From Algoriphagus iocasae (lineage in GTDB: Bacteria; Bacteroidota; Bacteroidia; Cytophagales; Cyclobacteriaceae), in the NCBI RefSeq assembly GCF_014206875.1, contig NZ_JACIJO010000002.1:310001-374000 (forward strand): a stretch of DNA of 64,000 nt. The letters run 5' to 3'. Shown piece after piece: positions 8,780 through 17,356 of the stretch. The notes under the pieces are model-generated. The model had not been told where the DNA came from. It did not search any database and saw only the letters and a program-made list of their open reading frames with translations. A program made the position numbers and the translations under genes. The stretch's first letter is position 1. Each line of letters opens with the position of its first letter.

Positions 8780-10585
8780 TTAGATTAATTTTTCCCCTTC
8801 GATTGATTCACCTGCCTGAGTCTGCTTTTCATACAGTTCTGCATAAACCCCTCTTCGGTCCATCAACGAATTATGATTTCCTTGTTCTACTATTTTCCCA
8901 TCATCCAAAACGATGATGTGATCCGCTAATTTTGCAGAGGAAACCCGATGCGAAATAATTACTGAAGTTCGGTCCTTCATAATTTTCTTCAGTGCATTTA
9001 AGATCACATTTTCAGTTTTGGTATCCACGGCAGAAAGACAATCATCCAAAATCAAAATCTTTGGTTCTTTCGCTATAGCTCGAGCTATGGAAACCCGTTG
9101 CTTTTGCCCTCCAGAAAGCGTAATTCCCCGCTCTCCAAGCATGGTTTCAAAACCATTTGGGAAATCTATGATGTTTTGATAAACATCTGCATCCTTCGCG
9201 GCCTTTTGAATTTTCTCCTTGTCTGCTGTATCCAATCCAAAAGCAATATTATTCCCAATCGAATCAGAAAACAGAAAAACATCTTGGGGAACATACCCAA
9301 TCTGCTTTCTCAAGCTAGAGATTTTGTATTGGTTGATTGGCACACCATCAATTTTGATTGATCCGGAGGAAGGGTCATACATTCGCATTAACAGATTTGC
9401 AATCGTAGATTTTCCAGAACCTGTAGTACCAATGACTCCCAATGTCTGCCCTGCTTTAATTTCAAAACTGATATGATCTAAAGCTTTTATTCCCGAATCA
9501 GGATAAACAAAACTTAGATCCTCCACCAATATTCTTCCCTCAATTTCAGTTTCAATATTTTCTTTACTCAGAATGTCATTCTTCTGGTCCAAGAATTCAT
9601 TAATTCGAGTTTGTGAAGCAGCAGCACGTTGTACAATACTTGTCACCCAACCCAAAGAAGTCACAGGCCAGGTAAGCATGTTGACGTAAAGAATAAATTC
9701 TGCGATAATCCCATATCCAATTTCACCGCTGATTACCTGCATTCCGCCAACATAAACTGTGATGATGGTAGAAATACCTACCAAAGCCATGATTATTGGG
9801 AAAAACAAAGCGTTTACTTTCGTAAGACGAATCGATTTTACTTTGTAATCCTCACTCGCTTCAGCAAAATCTCTGGCACTGTCTTCTTCCCTGACAAAAG
9901 CTTTGATTACGCGAATTCCGGAGAAAGCCTCTTGGACAAACGTACTTAAACCAGAAAGACTTCGTTGGATCTTTTCAGAACGCTCATTTATTAAGTTGTT
10001 GACAAAATAAATGCTCAGTGAAAGTACTGGAAGTGGCAATAAGGAATAAAGAGTCAATACAGGATTGACGGAAATCATGTAAGAAATCACCAAGGGGAAT
10101 AGAATCAATAAGTTGAGTCCATACATAATCGCAGGTCCCAAGTACATTCTCACGCGGCTGACATCTTCAGTAATTCGAGCCATGAGGTCTCCGGTGCTGT
10201 TCTTTCGATAGAAGCTTAAAGGAAGATTCTGATAATGCTCATAAATTTCATTCTTCATGTCATATTCGATTCTTCTGGACATGATAATGATGGTTTGGCG
10301 GATCAAAAAGAGGAAAAAACCTCTTAAGAGTGCCATTACCAAAATCAAAATCCCAAAAACAAATACGAATTGAAGAAAAATTTCACGTGCATTTTCGCCA
10401 GCTCCGCCAAGCTCTAAAGGCTTAAAAATGGAAAAACTTTCTACCACATAATCTATGGCAAGTCTAACCAACTGCGCTGGGATAATTACGAAAATGTTAG
10501 AAATTACCGTAAATAGTATTCCCAAAAGCAATAAGCCCTTGTATTTGTATAAATACTTATTGAGTCTCCAAAGTGGTTTCACCAA
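8780..10585 (-). CDS. ABC exporter, fused permease and ATPase (MsbA-like)
   Basis: A 601-residue half-transporter with an N-terminal six-helix membrane domain (about 1-320) and a C-terminal ATPase. Walker A is GTTGSGKST, the signature is LSGGQKQR, and the H-loop is ISHRVSS. The Walker B region reads ILILDDCLSAVD, with Asp where most exporters have the catalytic Glu. That pattern is typical of the degenerate site of heterodimeric exporters. The partner, if any, is not next door. The substrate cannot be read; lipid or drug export is the usual role. The gene reads toward the small charged protein downstream. Confidence 0.9.
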   Translation of the reverse strand: MVKPLWRLNKYLYKYKGLLLLGILFTVISNIFVIIPAQLVRLAIDYVVESFSIFKPLELGGAGENAREIFLQFVFVFGILILVMALLRGFFLFLIRQTIIIMSRRIEYDMKNEIYEHYQNLPLSFYRKNSTGDLMARITEDVSRVRMYLGPAIMYGLNLLILFPLVISYMISVNPVLTLYSLLPLPVLSLSIYFVNNLINERSEKIQRSLSGLSTFVQEAFSGIRVIKAFVREEDSARDFAEASEDYKVKSIRLTKVNALFFPIIMALVGISTIITVYVGGMQVISGEIGYGIIAEFILYVNMLTWPVTSLGWVTSIVQRAAASQTRINEFLDQKNDILSKENIETEIEGRILVEDLSFVYPDSGIKALDHISFEIKAGQTLGVIGTTGSGKSTIANLLMRMYDPSSGSIKIDGVPINQYKISSLRKQIGYVPQDVFLFSDSIGNNIAFGLDTADKEKIQKAAKDADVYQNIIDFPNGFETMLGERGITLSGGQKQRVSIARAIAKEPKILILDDCLSAVDTKTENVILNALKKIMKDRTSVIISHRVSSAKLADHIIVLDDGKIVEQGNHNSLMDRRGVYAELYEKQTQAGESIEGEKLI

Positions 10586-10638
10586 ATAAAAATTTTAAAA
10601 TCAAGAAATAAGTTTGCAGAAACTAGATATATTAATCC

Positions 10639-10668
10639 TTTGAAGGCCAATAAAAGTATTTAATTTTG
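10639..10668 (+). promoter_or_regulatory. Promoter of the leucine dehydrogenase-like gene
   Basis: TTTG at 10639-10642 and TAATTTTG at 10661-10668 are 18 nt apart. This is a good match to the Bacteroidota -33/-7 arrangement. The ATG is at 10730, which leaves a leader of about 55 nt. Confidence 0.6.
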
Positions 10669-10729
10669 TATCGGCCTTTTTAACGAGGTTAAGTCCCAAA
10701 TATAACACATTCTAAAAAGCTAAGTTCAC

Positions 10730-11830
10730 ATGTTAGAGATTAAAGCTACCGAAACTGTGCGAGAGGGATCCATCTTTGGACAAATCAGCACCATGGATCA
10801 CGAGCAAGTCGTGATTTGTCATGACCAGCCTACTGGGCTAAAAGCAATCATCGGTATTCACAATACGGTATTGGGACCGGCACTTGGTGGTACGAGAATG
10901 TGGCCTTATGCTACAGAAGAAGAGGCAATCACAGACGTTTTAAGATTATCCAGAGGAATGACTTTTAAAAATTCCCTAGCAGGATTAAATCTTGGAGGAG
11001 GTAAAGCAGTCATTTTGGGTAATCCATCCTTGAAGAGTGAAGCTTTCTTGAGAAGATTCGGAAGATTCATCGAAAGCTTGGGCGGAAGATACGTCACTGC
11101 AGAAGATGTCAACATGAACACTTCTGACATGGAAATGATCAGAATGCAAACTCGTCATGTGGCAGGATTACCAGAAATCAAAGGAGGATCAGGAGATCCT
11201 TCCCCTGTAACAGCCTATGGAACTTACATGGGAATGAAAGCTGCTGCTAAAAAAGCATTCGGTTCTGATTCATTAAACGGAAAGAAAATCGTTGTGCAGG
11301 GTGTGGGACAGGTAGGAAAATACTTGATCGAATACCTTGTGAAAGAAGGTGCTGAGGTAATGATCACCGACATCTTTGAAGATAAATTAAAGCAGGTTGC
11401 AAAGAATACGGGAGCAACGGTTGTAGATCCTAACGTTATCTATGATCTAAACATGGATATTTATGCTCCTTGTGCTCTTGGAGCTACAATCAATGACGAA
11501 ACCATTGACAGATTAAAATGTAAGGTCATTGCCGGAGCAGCCAATAACCAGTTGAAAGATGAAGCGAAGCATGGAAAAATCCTTTTGGAAAAAGGAATTG
11601 TATATGCTCCTGACTTCTTAATCAACGCTGGTGGGGTGATCAATGTAGGTGCAGAATATCTTGGAGGTTATATCAAAGAGATTGTGTATCAGCAAACAGA
11701 GAAAATATATGACACTTGTTTTGGCATTTTAGAAAAGTCAGAAAAAGAAAATATCCCAGCTCAACAAGCTGCTATCGAGACTGCAAAAGCCAGAATTGAA
11801 GCAATGGGCAGAGTCAAATTACCTTTCTAA
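10730..11830 (+). CDS. Glu/Leu/Phe/Val dehydrogenase, leucine dehydrogenase type
   Basis: A 366-residue NAD-dependent amino acid dehydrogenase, close in length to leucine/phenylalanine dehydrogenases and shorter than glutamate dehydrogenases. LGPALGGTRMW and LNLGGGKAVI are the substrate and catalytic-lysine regions. VVQGVGQVGKYL is the Rossmann GxGxxG. AGAANNQL and YAPDFLINAGGVI are the later family blocks. It reversibly deaminates branched-chain amino acids to the 2-oxo acids. In bacteria rich in iso-branched fatty acids this feeds acyl primer synthesis, but that role is inference here. It is monocistronic: it has its own promoter and terminator. Confidence 0.88.
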   Translation: MLEIKATETVREGSIFGQISTMDHEQVVICHDQPTGLKAIIGIHNTVLGPALGGTRMWPYATEEEAITDVLRLSRGMTFKNSLAGLNLGGGKAVILGNPSLKSEAFLRRFGRFIESLGGRYVTAEDVNMNTSDMEMIRMQTRHVAGLPEIKGGSGDPSPVTAYGTYMGMKAAAKKAFGSDSLNGKKIVVQGVGQVGKYLIEYLVKEGAEVMITDIFEDKLKQVAKNTGATVVDPNVIYDLNMDIYAPCALGATINDETIDRLKCKVIAGAANNQLKDEAKHGKILLEKGIVYAPDFLINAGGVINVGAEYLGGYIKEIVYQQTEKIYDTCFGILEKSEKENIPAQQAAIETAKARIEAMGRVKLPF

Positions 11831-11850
11831 GGTCCAAAATGATTCATTTT

Positions 11851-11884
11851 AAACCACCGAAAAGCAATTTTCGGTGGTTTTTTT
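11851..11884 (+). terminator. Intrinsic terminator after the leucine dehydrogenase-like gene
   Basis: A 13-bp perfect stem (11851-11863 with 11868-11880) has a GCAA loop and a following T-run. It starts 20 nt after the stop codon. Confidence 0.9.
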
Positions 11885-11895
11885 GTCTATATAGC

Positions 11896-11929
11896 CATGG
11901 GTATACCCCATGCAAATTCCCTATATTTG
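11896..11929 (+). promoter_or_regulatory. nusB promoter with overlapping palindrome
   Basis: TATATTTG at 11922-11929 fits the -7 consensus and lies 18 nt before the nusB ATG. Just upstream, 11896-11912 is a near-perfect palindrome (CATGGG-TATAC-CCCATG) over the -33 region, which may be an operator. Confidence 0.45.
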
Positions 11930-11947
11930 CAACTCCATTTCTAAGAT

Positions 11948-13132
11948 ATGCTAAACAGAAGAATACTAAGGGTCAAGGCATTCCAAAACCTTTATGCTTA
12001 CGAGCAATGTAAAGGGTCAAACCTCAATTTGGCCAAAGATTTTATTAAAGAATCTTTTTTACCGGATCTCAACAGTATGGAGGTTCAGGATAAAGCTGCT
12101 CTAAACGAAGAGGCAAAACTAGCCGTGAAACTATTCGAAGAGAATCTCGGAAATACTCAAACTCTGAATTCGAGCGAAGCCTCCACAAAAGTTAAAAAAG
12201 TTGTTTTAGATGCACTTAAGCAATTTAAAGCAGCAAATGAAAAGGATAAAGAATTCCTTTTGAAAAACATGGTAGTCTCTGCGGAGCGAATTCCCCAGCT
12301 TTATTTATTGGCAATCGAGTTACTTCAGGCATTCGCAAAACATGTCGGCAAAGAGTTTGACAAAAAAATGAGATTTAATGGAGGCGATCCAGCTGGATTT
12401 GCAAATGATTTAAATCTGGCCAATAACCAAGTGCTGAAACATATTCGCGAGTCTGATGCTTATAAAGCAGCAGTCGCAAGAAATAATGCAAACTTGGATG
12501 ACTTGGAACTGGAAATAAGTGAATGGTTTAGAGATTACGTCAAACCGTCTGAAGAATACCAGGCTTATATTGGGATTTCTAACCCTACATTGGAGCAGGA
12601 TTTTGAGATTGCAGACACGCTTTTAAAGAAGATCATATTTAAGAATGAGGTTATTCTTAATTATTTTTCTGAAAAAGACTTAAACTGGACTGAAAACAAA
12701 TCCGTTGTAAGGAGTTTAGCATCAAAGGTGTTGAAAAATTCTTCCTTATTAGATGATGAAGAAAGCAATCAACTTCCGGAGATTGCAATGAACTGGGATG
12801 AGGATAAGGAGTTTTTTCAAAATATCTTTAACTTCACCATCGAGAGTGATGCAGAAAGTAAGGCTTTGATTTCGCAAAAAACCAAAAACTGGGATATTGA
12901 GAGACTTGCATTTACAGATAAAATCATCATCTCAATGGCTTTGGCAGAGATGAAAAATTTTCCAAGCATCCCTGTCAAAGTAAGTATTAACGAATACATT
13001 GACATTTCCAAGACATACAGCACACCAAAAAGTAAGCAGTTTGTCAACGGATTATTAGATGTCATGTCAAAAGAACTAACCGAAAGTGGCGAAATCCGTA
13101 AAAGCGGAAGAGGACTTTTGGACAATAAATAA
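11948..13132 (+). CDS. nusB: Transcription antitermination factor NusB, long form
   Basis: A 394-residue protein against about 140 in Escherichia coli. Residues 1-20 (MLNRRILRVKAFQNLYAY) match NusB helix 1, and the last ~100 residues (DIERLAFTDKIIISMALAE, then PVKVSINEYIDISK and STPKSKQFVNGLLD) match the NusB C-terminal half. The roughly 250 residues between are an insert of mostly charged helices. NusB binds boxA RNA with NusE (S10) and promotes rRNA antitermination. Long NusB proteins are usual in Bacteroidota, so this is a lineage form and not a fusion error. It leads a run of genes to coaE. Confidence 0.88.
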   Translation: MLNRRILRVKAFQNLYAYEQCKGSNLNLAKDFIKESFLPDLNSMEVQDKAALNEEAKLAVKLFEENLGNTQTLNSSEASTKVKKVVLDALKQFKAANEKDKEFLLKNMVVSAERIPQLYLLAIELLQAFAKHVGKEFDKKMRFNGGDPAGFANDLNLANNQVLKHIRESDAYKAAVARNNANLDDLELEISEWFRDYVKPSEEYQAYIGISNPTLEQDFEIADTLLKKIIFKNEVILNYFSEKDLNWTENKSVVRSLASKVLKNSSLLDDEESNQLPEIAMNWDEDKEFFQNIFNFTIESDAESKALISQKTKNWDIERLAFTDKIIISMALAEMKNFPSIPVKVSINEYIDISKTYSTPKSKQFVNGLLDVMSKELTESGEIRKSGRGLLDNK

Positions 13133-13139
13133 TATAATT

Positions 13140-13445
13140 ATGAGCAAGAACAGCAGCAACTCCCTTTTAGCTTTCCTTGTAGGAGCTGGAGTAGGTACAG
13201 CAATAGGAATACTTTTTGCGCCTGATGCAGGTGAAAACACCCGTGATAAATTGACTTTTAAGCTTTCGAAGTATAAGAAAGAATTAGAAGATCTAATCAC
13301 TGAATTAGTAGAAGGAAAAGAAACTCACTTCAACGAAGCTAAAAGTGAAGGAAAGCGAGTAATCTCGGAAGCAAAGAACAAAGCCGAGAATTTGTTGAAT
13401 GACGTGAATAAGTTAATCGATCAAATAAACCAAGGAGACAACTAA
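13140..13445 (+). CDS. YtxH-domain protein
   Basis: 101 residues from the ATG at 13140, 7 nt after the nusB stop. The longer upstream reading overlaps nusB and is unlikely. The N-terminus has the YtxH pattern: a single hydrophobic, glycine-rich segment (LLAFLVGAGVGTAIGILFAPDAG) followed by a positively charged, coiled-coil tail (KYKKELEDLI, AKNKAENLLNDV). It is probably a membrane-anchored protein of the cytoplasmic face. YtxH proteins have no well-defined function and are sometimes stress-linked. Confidence 0.85.
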   Translation: MSKNSSNSLLAFLVGAGVGTAIGILFAPDAGENTRDKLTFKLSKYKKELEDLITELVEGKETHFNEAKSEGKRVISEAKNKAENLLNDVNKLIDQINQGDN

Positions 13446-13446
13446 T

Positions 13447-13989
13447 ATGAAAATCAACATGTTGAGTGCAGCAGCTCTATCCCTTTGCCTTGCGTTGGGA
13501 ACTGCCTGCAGCCAAAAAACCGACCAAGATGCTAAGATTAAGGCATTGGAAGAAAAAATTGCCGCTTTAGAAACGAGCAATACCTCTGTTACCCCTGTGA
13601 ATGCGCAAGCATCTCAAGTGGCGGATCCAAGTACCTTAGGCCAATTCCAATTCCCAGAAATGGAATATGATTTTGGTAACATCAATGAAGGTCAGATTAT
13701 TGAGCATGAATTCAGCTTTACAAATACAGGAGAAGCGCCATTGGTAATTTCCAATATCACTGCTTCTTGCGGATGTACGACTCCTGACTGGACTAAAACT
13801 CCTATTAAACCAGGAGAAGAAGGATTTGTAAAAGTTGTGTTTAACTCCGCTTCTAAAAAAGGAGCACAGGCTCCAACTGTTAGTATTCAGGCAAATACCA
13901 ACCCAACTGTAACTCGTTTGAGAATGAAGGGTACAGTTACACCTAAAATAGCTGGGGCAGCGGCTCCAGTAGGACCAGTTAAAAAATAA
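13447..13989 (+). CDS. DUF1573-domain lipoprotein
   Basis: 180 residues. The N-terminus is a lipoprotein signal with lipobox LGTAC, so the mature protein starts at Cys21. A short coiled-coil linker ([13 protein letters not shown]) leads into a DUF1573 domain: [36 protein letters not shown] and [11 protein letters not shown]. This is an immunoglobulin-like fold common in Bacteroidota envelope proteins, of unknown function. It follows the YtxH gene by 1 nt and precedes yajC by 2 nt, so it is within one operon. Confidence 0.88.
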   Translation: MKINMLSAAALSLCLALGTACSQKTDQDAKIKALEEKIAALETSNTSVTPVNAQASQVADPSTLGQFQFPEMEYDFGNINEGQIIEHEFSFTNTGEAPLVISNITASCGCTTPDWTKTPIKPGEEGFVKVVFNSASKKGAQAPTVSIQANTNPTVTRLRMKGTVTPKIAGAAAPVGPVKK

Positions 13990-13991
13990 GC

Positions 13992-14309
13992 ATGTTTACT
14001 ACAGTATTGGCACAGGCCGCCGCAGGTGGTGGCGGCATTCTCGGACAAGTTTTCCTGTTCGGTTCTATTATTCTGATTATGTATTTCTTTATGATCAGAC
14101 CACAGCAGAAAAAACAAAAGGAAAGCAAAAAATTTATTGAAGAAATCAAAAAAGGGGACGAAGTGGTTACTATTGGTGGTCTTCATGGAAAAGTAAGTTC
14201 CGTAGACTCTGATACCGTTGTCCTTGAGTTAGATAGAGGTTTGAAAGTAACCGTTGAGAAATCAGCGATTTCATTGGACTTCTCCAAAAAAACGACTACA
14301 AGTAAATAA
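13992..14309 (+). CDS. yajC: Preprotein translocase subunit YajC
   Basis: 105 residues with one membrane helix (about 17-37) followed by the YajC signature [11 protein letters not shown] and the [14 protein letters not shown] beta region. YajC associates with SecDF and assists protein export through SecYEG. The gene lies between the DUF1573 lipoprotein and the YbbR-like gene, a linkage common in this phylum. Confidence 0.93.
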   Translation: MFTTVLAQAAAGGGGILGQVFLFGSIILIMYFFMIRPQQKKQKESKKFIEEIKKGDEVVTIGGLHGKVSSVDSDTVVLELDRGLKVTVEKSAISLDFSKKTTTSK

Positions 14310-14317
14310 GTTGAATT

Positions 14318-15283
14318 TTGCCGGAAATAAAAAAATCCTCAAAAGGGATTTCTCCAAAAAAACTCTCTGATCTAAAAGTGGTAGTTCTCTGCATTGCAGC
14401 AGCTACCACTTTTTGGATTTTAAACGCCCTAAACAAGGACGATTATAATACGATTGTGGACTTTCCAATAGAGATCGTCTACAATGAAGAGGCTTATATG
14501 CCTGTCAAACAATTGCCCTCAAGCATAGAAATAGAAATCAATGGGAATGGATGGGATTTATTGAGAAAGTACTTTAATATCAATGAAACACCATTTCAAA
14601 TTGATTTAGAAAATCCCGCATCAAAAGACTACATCCTTACTACTGATCTGAAAAGATCTTTAGGTGATTTTTTAAGTCCTACCCAATTAATTTCGGTTTT
14701 GGAAGATTCCATCCAATATCAAATTGACCAAATTCAGACTGTTCAGCTAAAACCACAATTAGATTCAAACTCCTATTCTTTAGCTAACAATTTCAGGCTC
14801 TTAGGAGATATTAAATTCGAACCCTCTACTATCAAAGTAAAAGGTCCAAGCTCCGTCTTGAAAACATTTGAAGGAACTTTCCCTGTGAAGATGAACAAGG
14901 ATAAAATCAACGAAAATGTGAATCAAGACATTGAACTAGAGATTCCAAAAGATCTAAGTAATAAGCTTAGTTTGACTGAAGAAGAAATCAATGTGCAGTT
15001 TGAAGTGGTGGAATTTTTACCTGGAAACAAAAGACTGAAAGTCAAAAAAATCAATTTTCCTCGAACAGCAACGATGGAAAATGAGGAAATGACGATCATG
15101 ATGTTTTACTTGGTCGATGAGAGAAATCTAAATGATCTGAAAGAATTGGAATTCGAGGCAGTATTGAATTATTCTCAAAGAAATAAAGAGGATAGCACCA
15201 TAACTGTTAAAGTAGAACCGATGCCAGGTTATCTAGACCAGGTGCGAATTGAACCCGCAACGATTAAGCTCAAATATGAGTAG
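14318..15283 (+). CDS. YbbR-domain (CdaR-like) membrane-anchored protein
   Basis: 321 residues with a TTG start. No ATG precedes the membrane helix (about residues 20-40, VVVLCIAAATTFWILNAL), and the next Met would delete it. After the helix come YbbR-type repeats, such as FPIEIVYNEEAYMPVKQLPSSIEIEINGNG (read in parts) and PSTIKVKGPSSVL. YbbR/CdaR proteins regulate cyclic-di-AMP cyclase in Firmicutes; in Bacteroidota the role is not established and no diadenylate cyclase is adjacent. The stop overlaps the coaE start by 8 nt. Confidence 0.8.
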   Translation: MPEIKKSSKGISPKKLSDLKVVVLCIAAATTFWILNALNKDDYNTIVDFPIEIVYNEEAYMPVKQLPSSIEIEINGNGWDLLRKYFNINETPFQIDLENPASKDYILTTDLKRSLGDFLSPTQLISVLEDSIQYQIDQIQTVQLKPQLDSNSYSLANNFRLLGDIKFEPSTIKVKGPSSVLKTFEGTFPVKMNKDKINENVNQDIELEIPKDLSNKLSLTEEEINVQFEVVEFLPGNKRLKVKKINFPRTATMENEEMTIMMFYLVDERNLNDLKELEFEAVLNYSQRNKEDSTITVKVEPMPGYLDQVRIEPATIKLKYE

Positions 15284-15884
15284 AAGACATCCCCTTTTGG
15301 TTGGGCTAACTGGAGGAATCGGATCCGGAAAATCCACTGTCGCCAAGATTTTTCAAATTTTAGGTATTCCCTGTTACTTTGCTGATGATCGAGCGAAATG
15401 GTTAATGGCTAATGAACCAAAGTTGATCGAAGGGATAAAAGCGAATTTTGGTCCTGAATCTTATTTGGAAGACGGAACAATCAACAGATCTTATTTGGCA
15501 GAGAAGGTATTTTCGGATCCTGAAAAAGTAAAAAAAATCAATGCATTAGTACATCCTGCAGTTGGCAAGGATTTTAAAACTTGGGCAGAAAATCAAACTA
15601 GCCCCTATGTTTTAAAGGAAGCTGCATTGATTTTTGAGACAGGGAGTAACAAAGACTTAGATTATGTCATCAATGTCAGCTCGCCTATCAAAGTCAGAAT
15701 TGCCAGAGTATTGATGCGTGATAATCACCGAACTGTCGAGCAGGTGAATAATATTATCGATCAGCAATTGCCTGATGAAAACAAGAATGAATTAGCGGAT
15801 TTTGTAATAAAGAATGTGGATAATAAATTATTGATTCCTCAAGTATTGAAAGTCCATGAAGTCCTAATTGCGAAATCGAATTAA
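15276..15884 (+). CDS. coaE: Dephospho-CoA kinase
   Basis: 202 residues from the ATG at 15276. The P-loop GGIGSGKST is at about residues 13-21. FADDRAKWLM is the substrate-binding region, and HPAV and KEAALIFETG are further family blocks. It performs the last step of coenzyme A synthesis, phosphorylating the 3'-hydroxyl of dephospho-CoA. The frame opens earlier at 15249, but that region is the end of the YbbR gene. Likely translationally coupled to it. Confidence 0.93.
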   Translation: MSRRHPLLVGLTGGIGSGKSTVAKIFQILGIPCYFADDRAKWLMANEPKLIEGIKANFGPESYLEDGTINRSYLAEKVFSDPEKVKKINALVHPAVGKDFKTWAENQTSPYVLKEAALIFETGSNKDLDYVINVSSPIKVRIARVLMRDNHRTVEQVNNIIDQQLPDENKNELADFVIKNVDNKLLIPQVLKVHEVLIAKSN

Positions 15885-15927
15885 TTAATAATTTCTTTTC
15901 CTACCCCACTGATTTTTAAATTTTCTG

Positions 15928-16809
15928 ATGAAAGGATACAACCCGAACCAATGGTTTCGCATCTTATTTCTTATCCAAAAGTCTGACACACTTTTCCGGT
16001 TAGCTCCATTGATGCTAATCATTTTGGTTTATTCTTTAGGCATCGCCTGGTTTGAAATCGAATACTTAAAAATCGGTGAAGACAGTTGGGTTCAATACCT
16101 ACCGGCCATGCATAGTTTATTGAGTTTTGTTATTTCCATTTTGATGGTTTTCAGAACAAATACCGCTTATGACAGATGGTGGGAAGGGAGAAAGCTTTGG
16201 GGAGCATTGGTAAACTGCAGCCGGAATTTTGCTTTGAAAATGTCTTCCGTCCTTGACCAAAATGATGAAGTGAACCGAAAGTTTTTCCGAAAAAGTATTC
16301 CCGTTTACGCTTTCGCATTAAAAGAACATTTGCAATCCAATGTGACGCTTTATATGCTTGACGATACCGATCATGAAGAAATCAAACCAGAAATTGATGT
16401 CAAAAAGCATGTGCCCAATCAGGTCGCTAAAATCATGTTTAACAGAGTCAATAAATTGTACAAAGCAGAGAAAATCAGTGGAGATCAATTGATCGTATTG
16501 AATAATGAGTTGACTGCGTTTACTGATATCTGTGGAGCTTGCGAGCGTATAAAAAACACGCCTATTCCCTACTCTTATAGCTCATTTATCAAGAAGTTTA
16601 TTCTGGTTTATGTGATGACTTTGCCATTGGGCTTTGTATTTACTTTAGGATATTATGCCGCTCCGATCGTTACATTTATTTTTTATGTTTTGGCAAGTTT
16701 GGAATTGGTAGCTGAGGAAATCGAAGAACCATTTGGAACGGATATGAATGACCTTCCGATGGAAAAGCTTTCCGAAAACATTAAAAAACACGTAGAGGAG
16801 TTAATCTGA
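15928..16809 (+). CDS. Bestrophin-family anion channel protein
   Basis: 293 residues of the bestrophin/UPF0187 family. The signature FRTNTAYDRWWEGRKLWGALVNCSRNF is present around residues 73-100 (read in parts). Hydrophobic segments lie at about 20-45, 55-75 and 215-260. PYSYSSFIKKFI and EEIEEPFGTDMNDLP are the conserved later blocks. Bacterial homologs form pentameric channels in the inner membrane; ion selectivity cannot be told here. It starts 43 nt after coaE and converges on the NTF2-like gene with stops touching. Confidence 0.9.
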   Translation: MKGYNPNQWFRILFLIQKSDTLFRLAPLMLIILVYSLGIAWFEIEYLKIGEDSWVQYLPAMHSLLSFVISILMVFRTNTAYDRWWEGRKLWGALVNCSRNFALKMSSVLDQNDEVNRKFFRKSIPVYAFALKEHLQSNVTLYMLDDTDHEEIKPEIDVKKHVPNQVAKIMFNRVNKLYKAEKISGDQLIVLNNELTAFTDICGACERIKNTPIPYSYSSFIKKFILVYVMTLPLGFVFTLGYYAAPIVTFIFYVLASLELVAEEIEEPFGTDMNDLPMEKLSENIKKHVEELI

Positions 16810-17235
16810 TTATAGGAGTTTCTCCGACCAACTTTTATTGACGATTTTCCAAACCCCATCGATTTTCATCAACGTCAAGAAATCATAGTAATAAATTCCC
16901 GGCCAATAAAGCTCTGTTTCCACTGAAGCTGCATTTCCCTGAACCCGAATCGAAACGATTTCATTTTTATGAACTGCAGGATTTCTGGGCTCTCCTTTTG
17001 TAGTTGCCTCAGCCCAGGTATCAAAAGTAGTCAAAGTGAAGTCTTCCCCTCTATACCCAATCAGCCTAGCTTCAGGGATAAATGCCTGTCTCAATTTCGC
17101 TTTGTCGCGCTGCATCATTCCGTCAAAATATAATTGAACAGTTTTACTGATCAGTTCACGGTCGTTTGAAGTTTGAGATTTTCCTTCTGGAACAGCCATC
17201 AAAGCCATCATAAAAAACACTATAAGATATTTCAT
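16810..17235 (-). CDS. Exported NTF2-like (putative lumazine-binding) protein
   Basis: About 141 residues from the ATG at 17235, which gives a clean signal peptide (MKYLIVFFMMALMAVPEGKSQ). The frame extends to 17271, but that start puts charged residues before the signal. The mature part fits the NTF2-like/SnoaL fold: VQLYFDGMMQRDKAKLRQAF, ARLIGYRG, and VETELYWPGIYYYDFLTLMKIDGVWKIVNKSW (read in parts). It resembles the 'putative lumazine-binding' subgroup. Ligand or activity is unknown. Confidence 0.82.
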   Translation of the reverse strand: MKYLIVFFMMALMAVPEGKSQTSNDRELISKTVQLYFDGMMQRDKAKLRQAFIPEARLIGYRGEDFTLTTFDTWAEATTKGEPRNPAVHKNEIVSIRVQGNAASVETELYWPGIYYYDFLTLMKIDGVWKIVNKSWSEKLL

Positions 17236-17356
17236 CAGTTTTGGGATTGAAAATTTAAATCTTATCCACATAAATCATTCCTAGGATGATAAATTTGAAG
17301 AATGAACTTTTGTTCGGTTATTAAGGATTGAATAAAAGGATAATTTTTCTCCTTTC

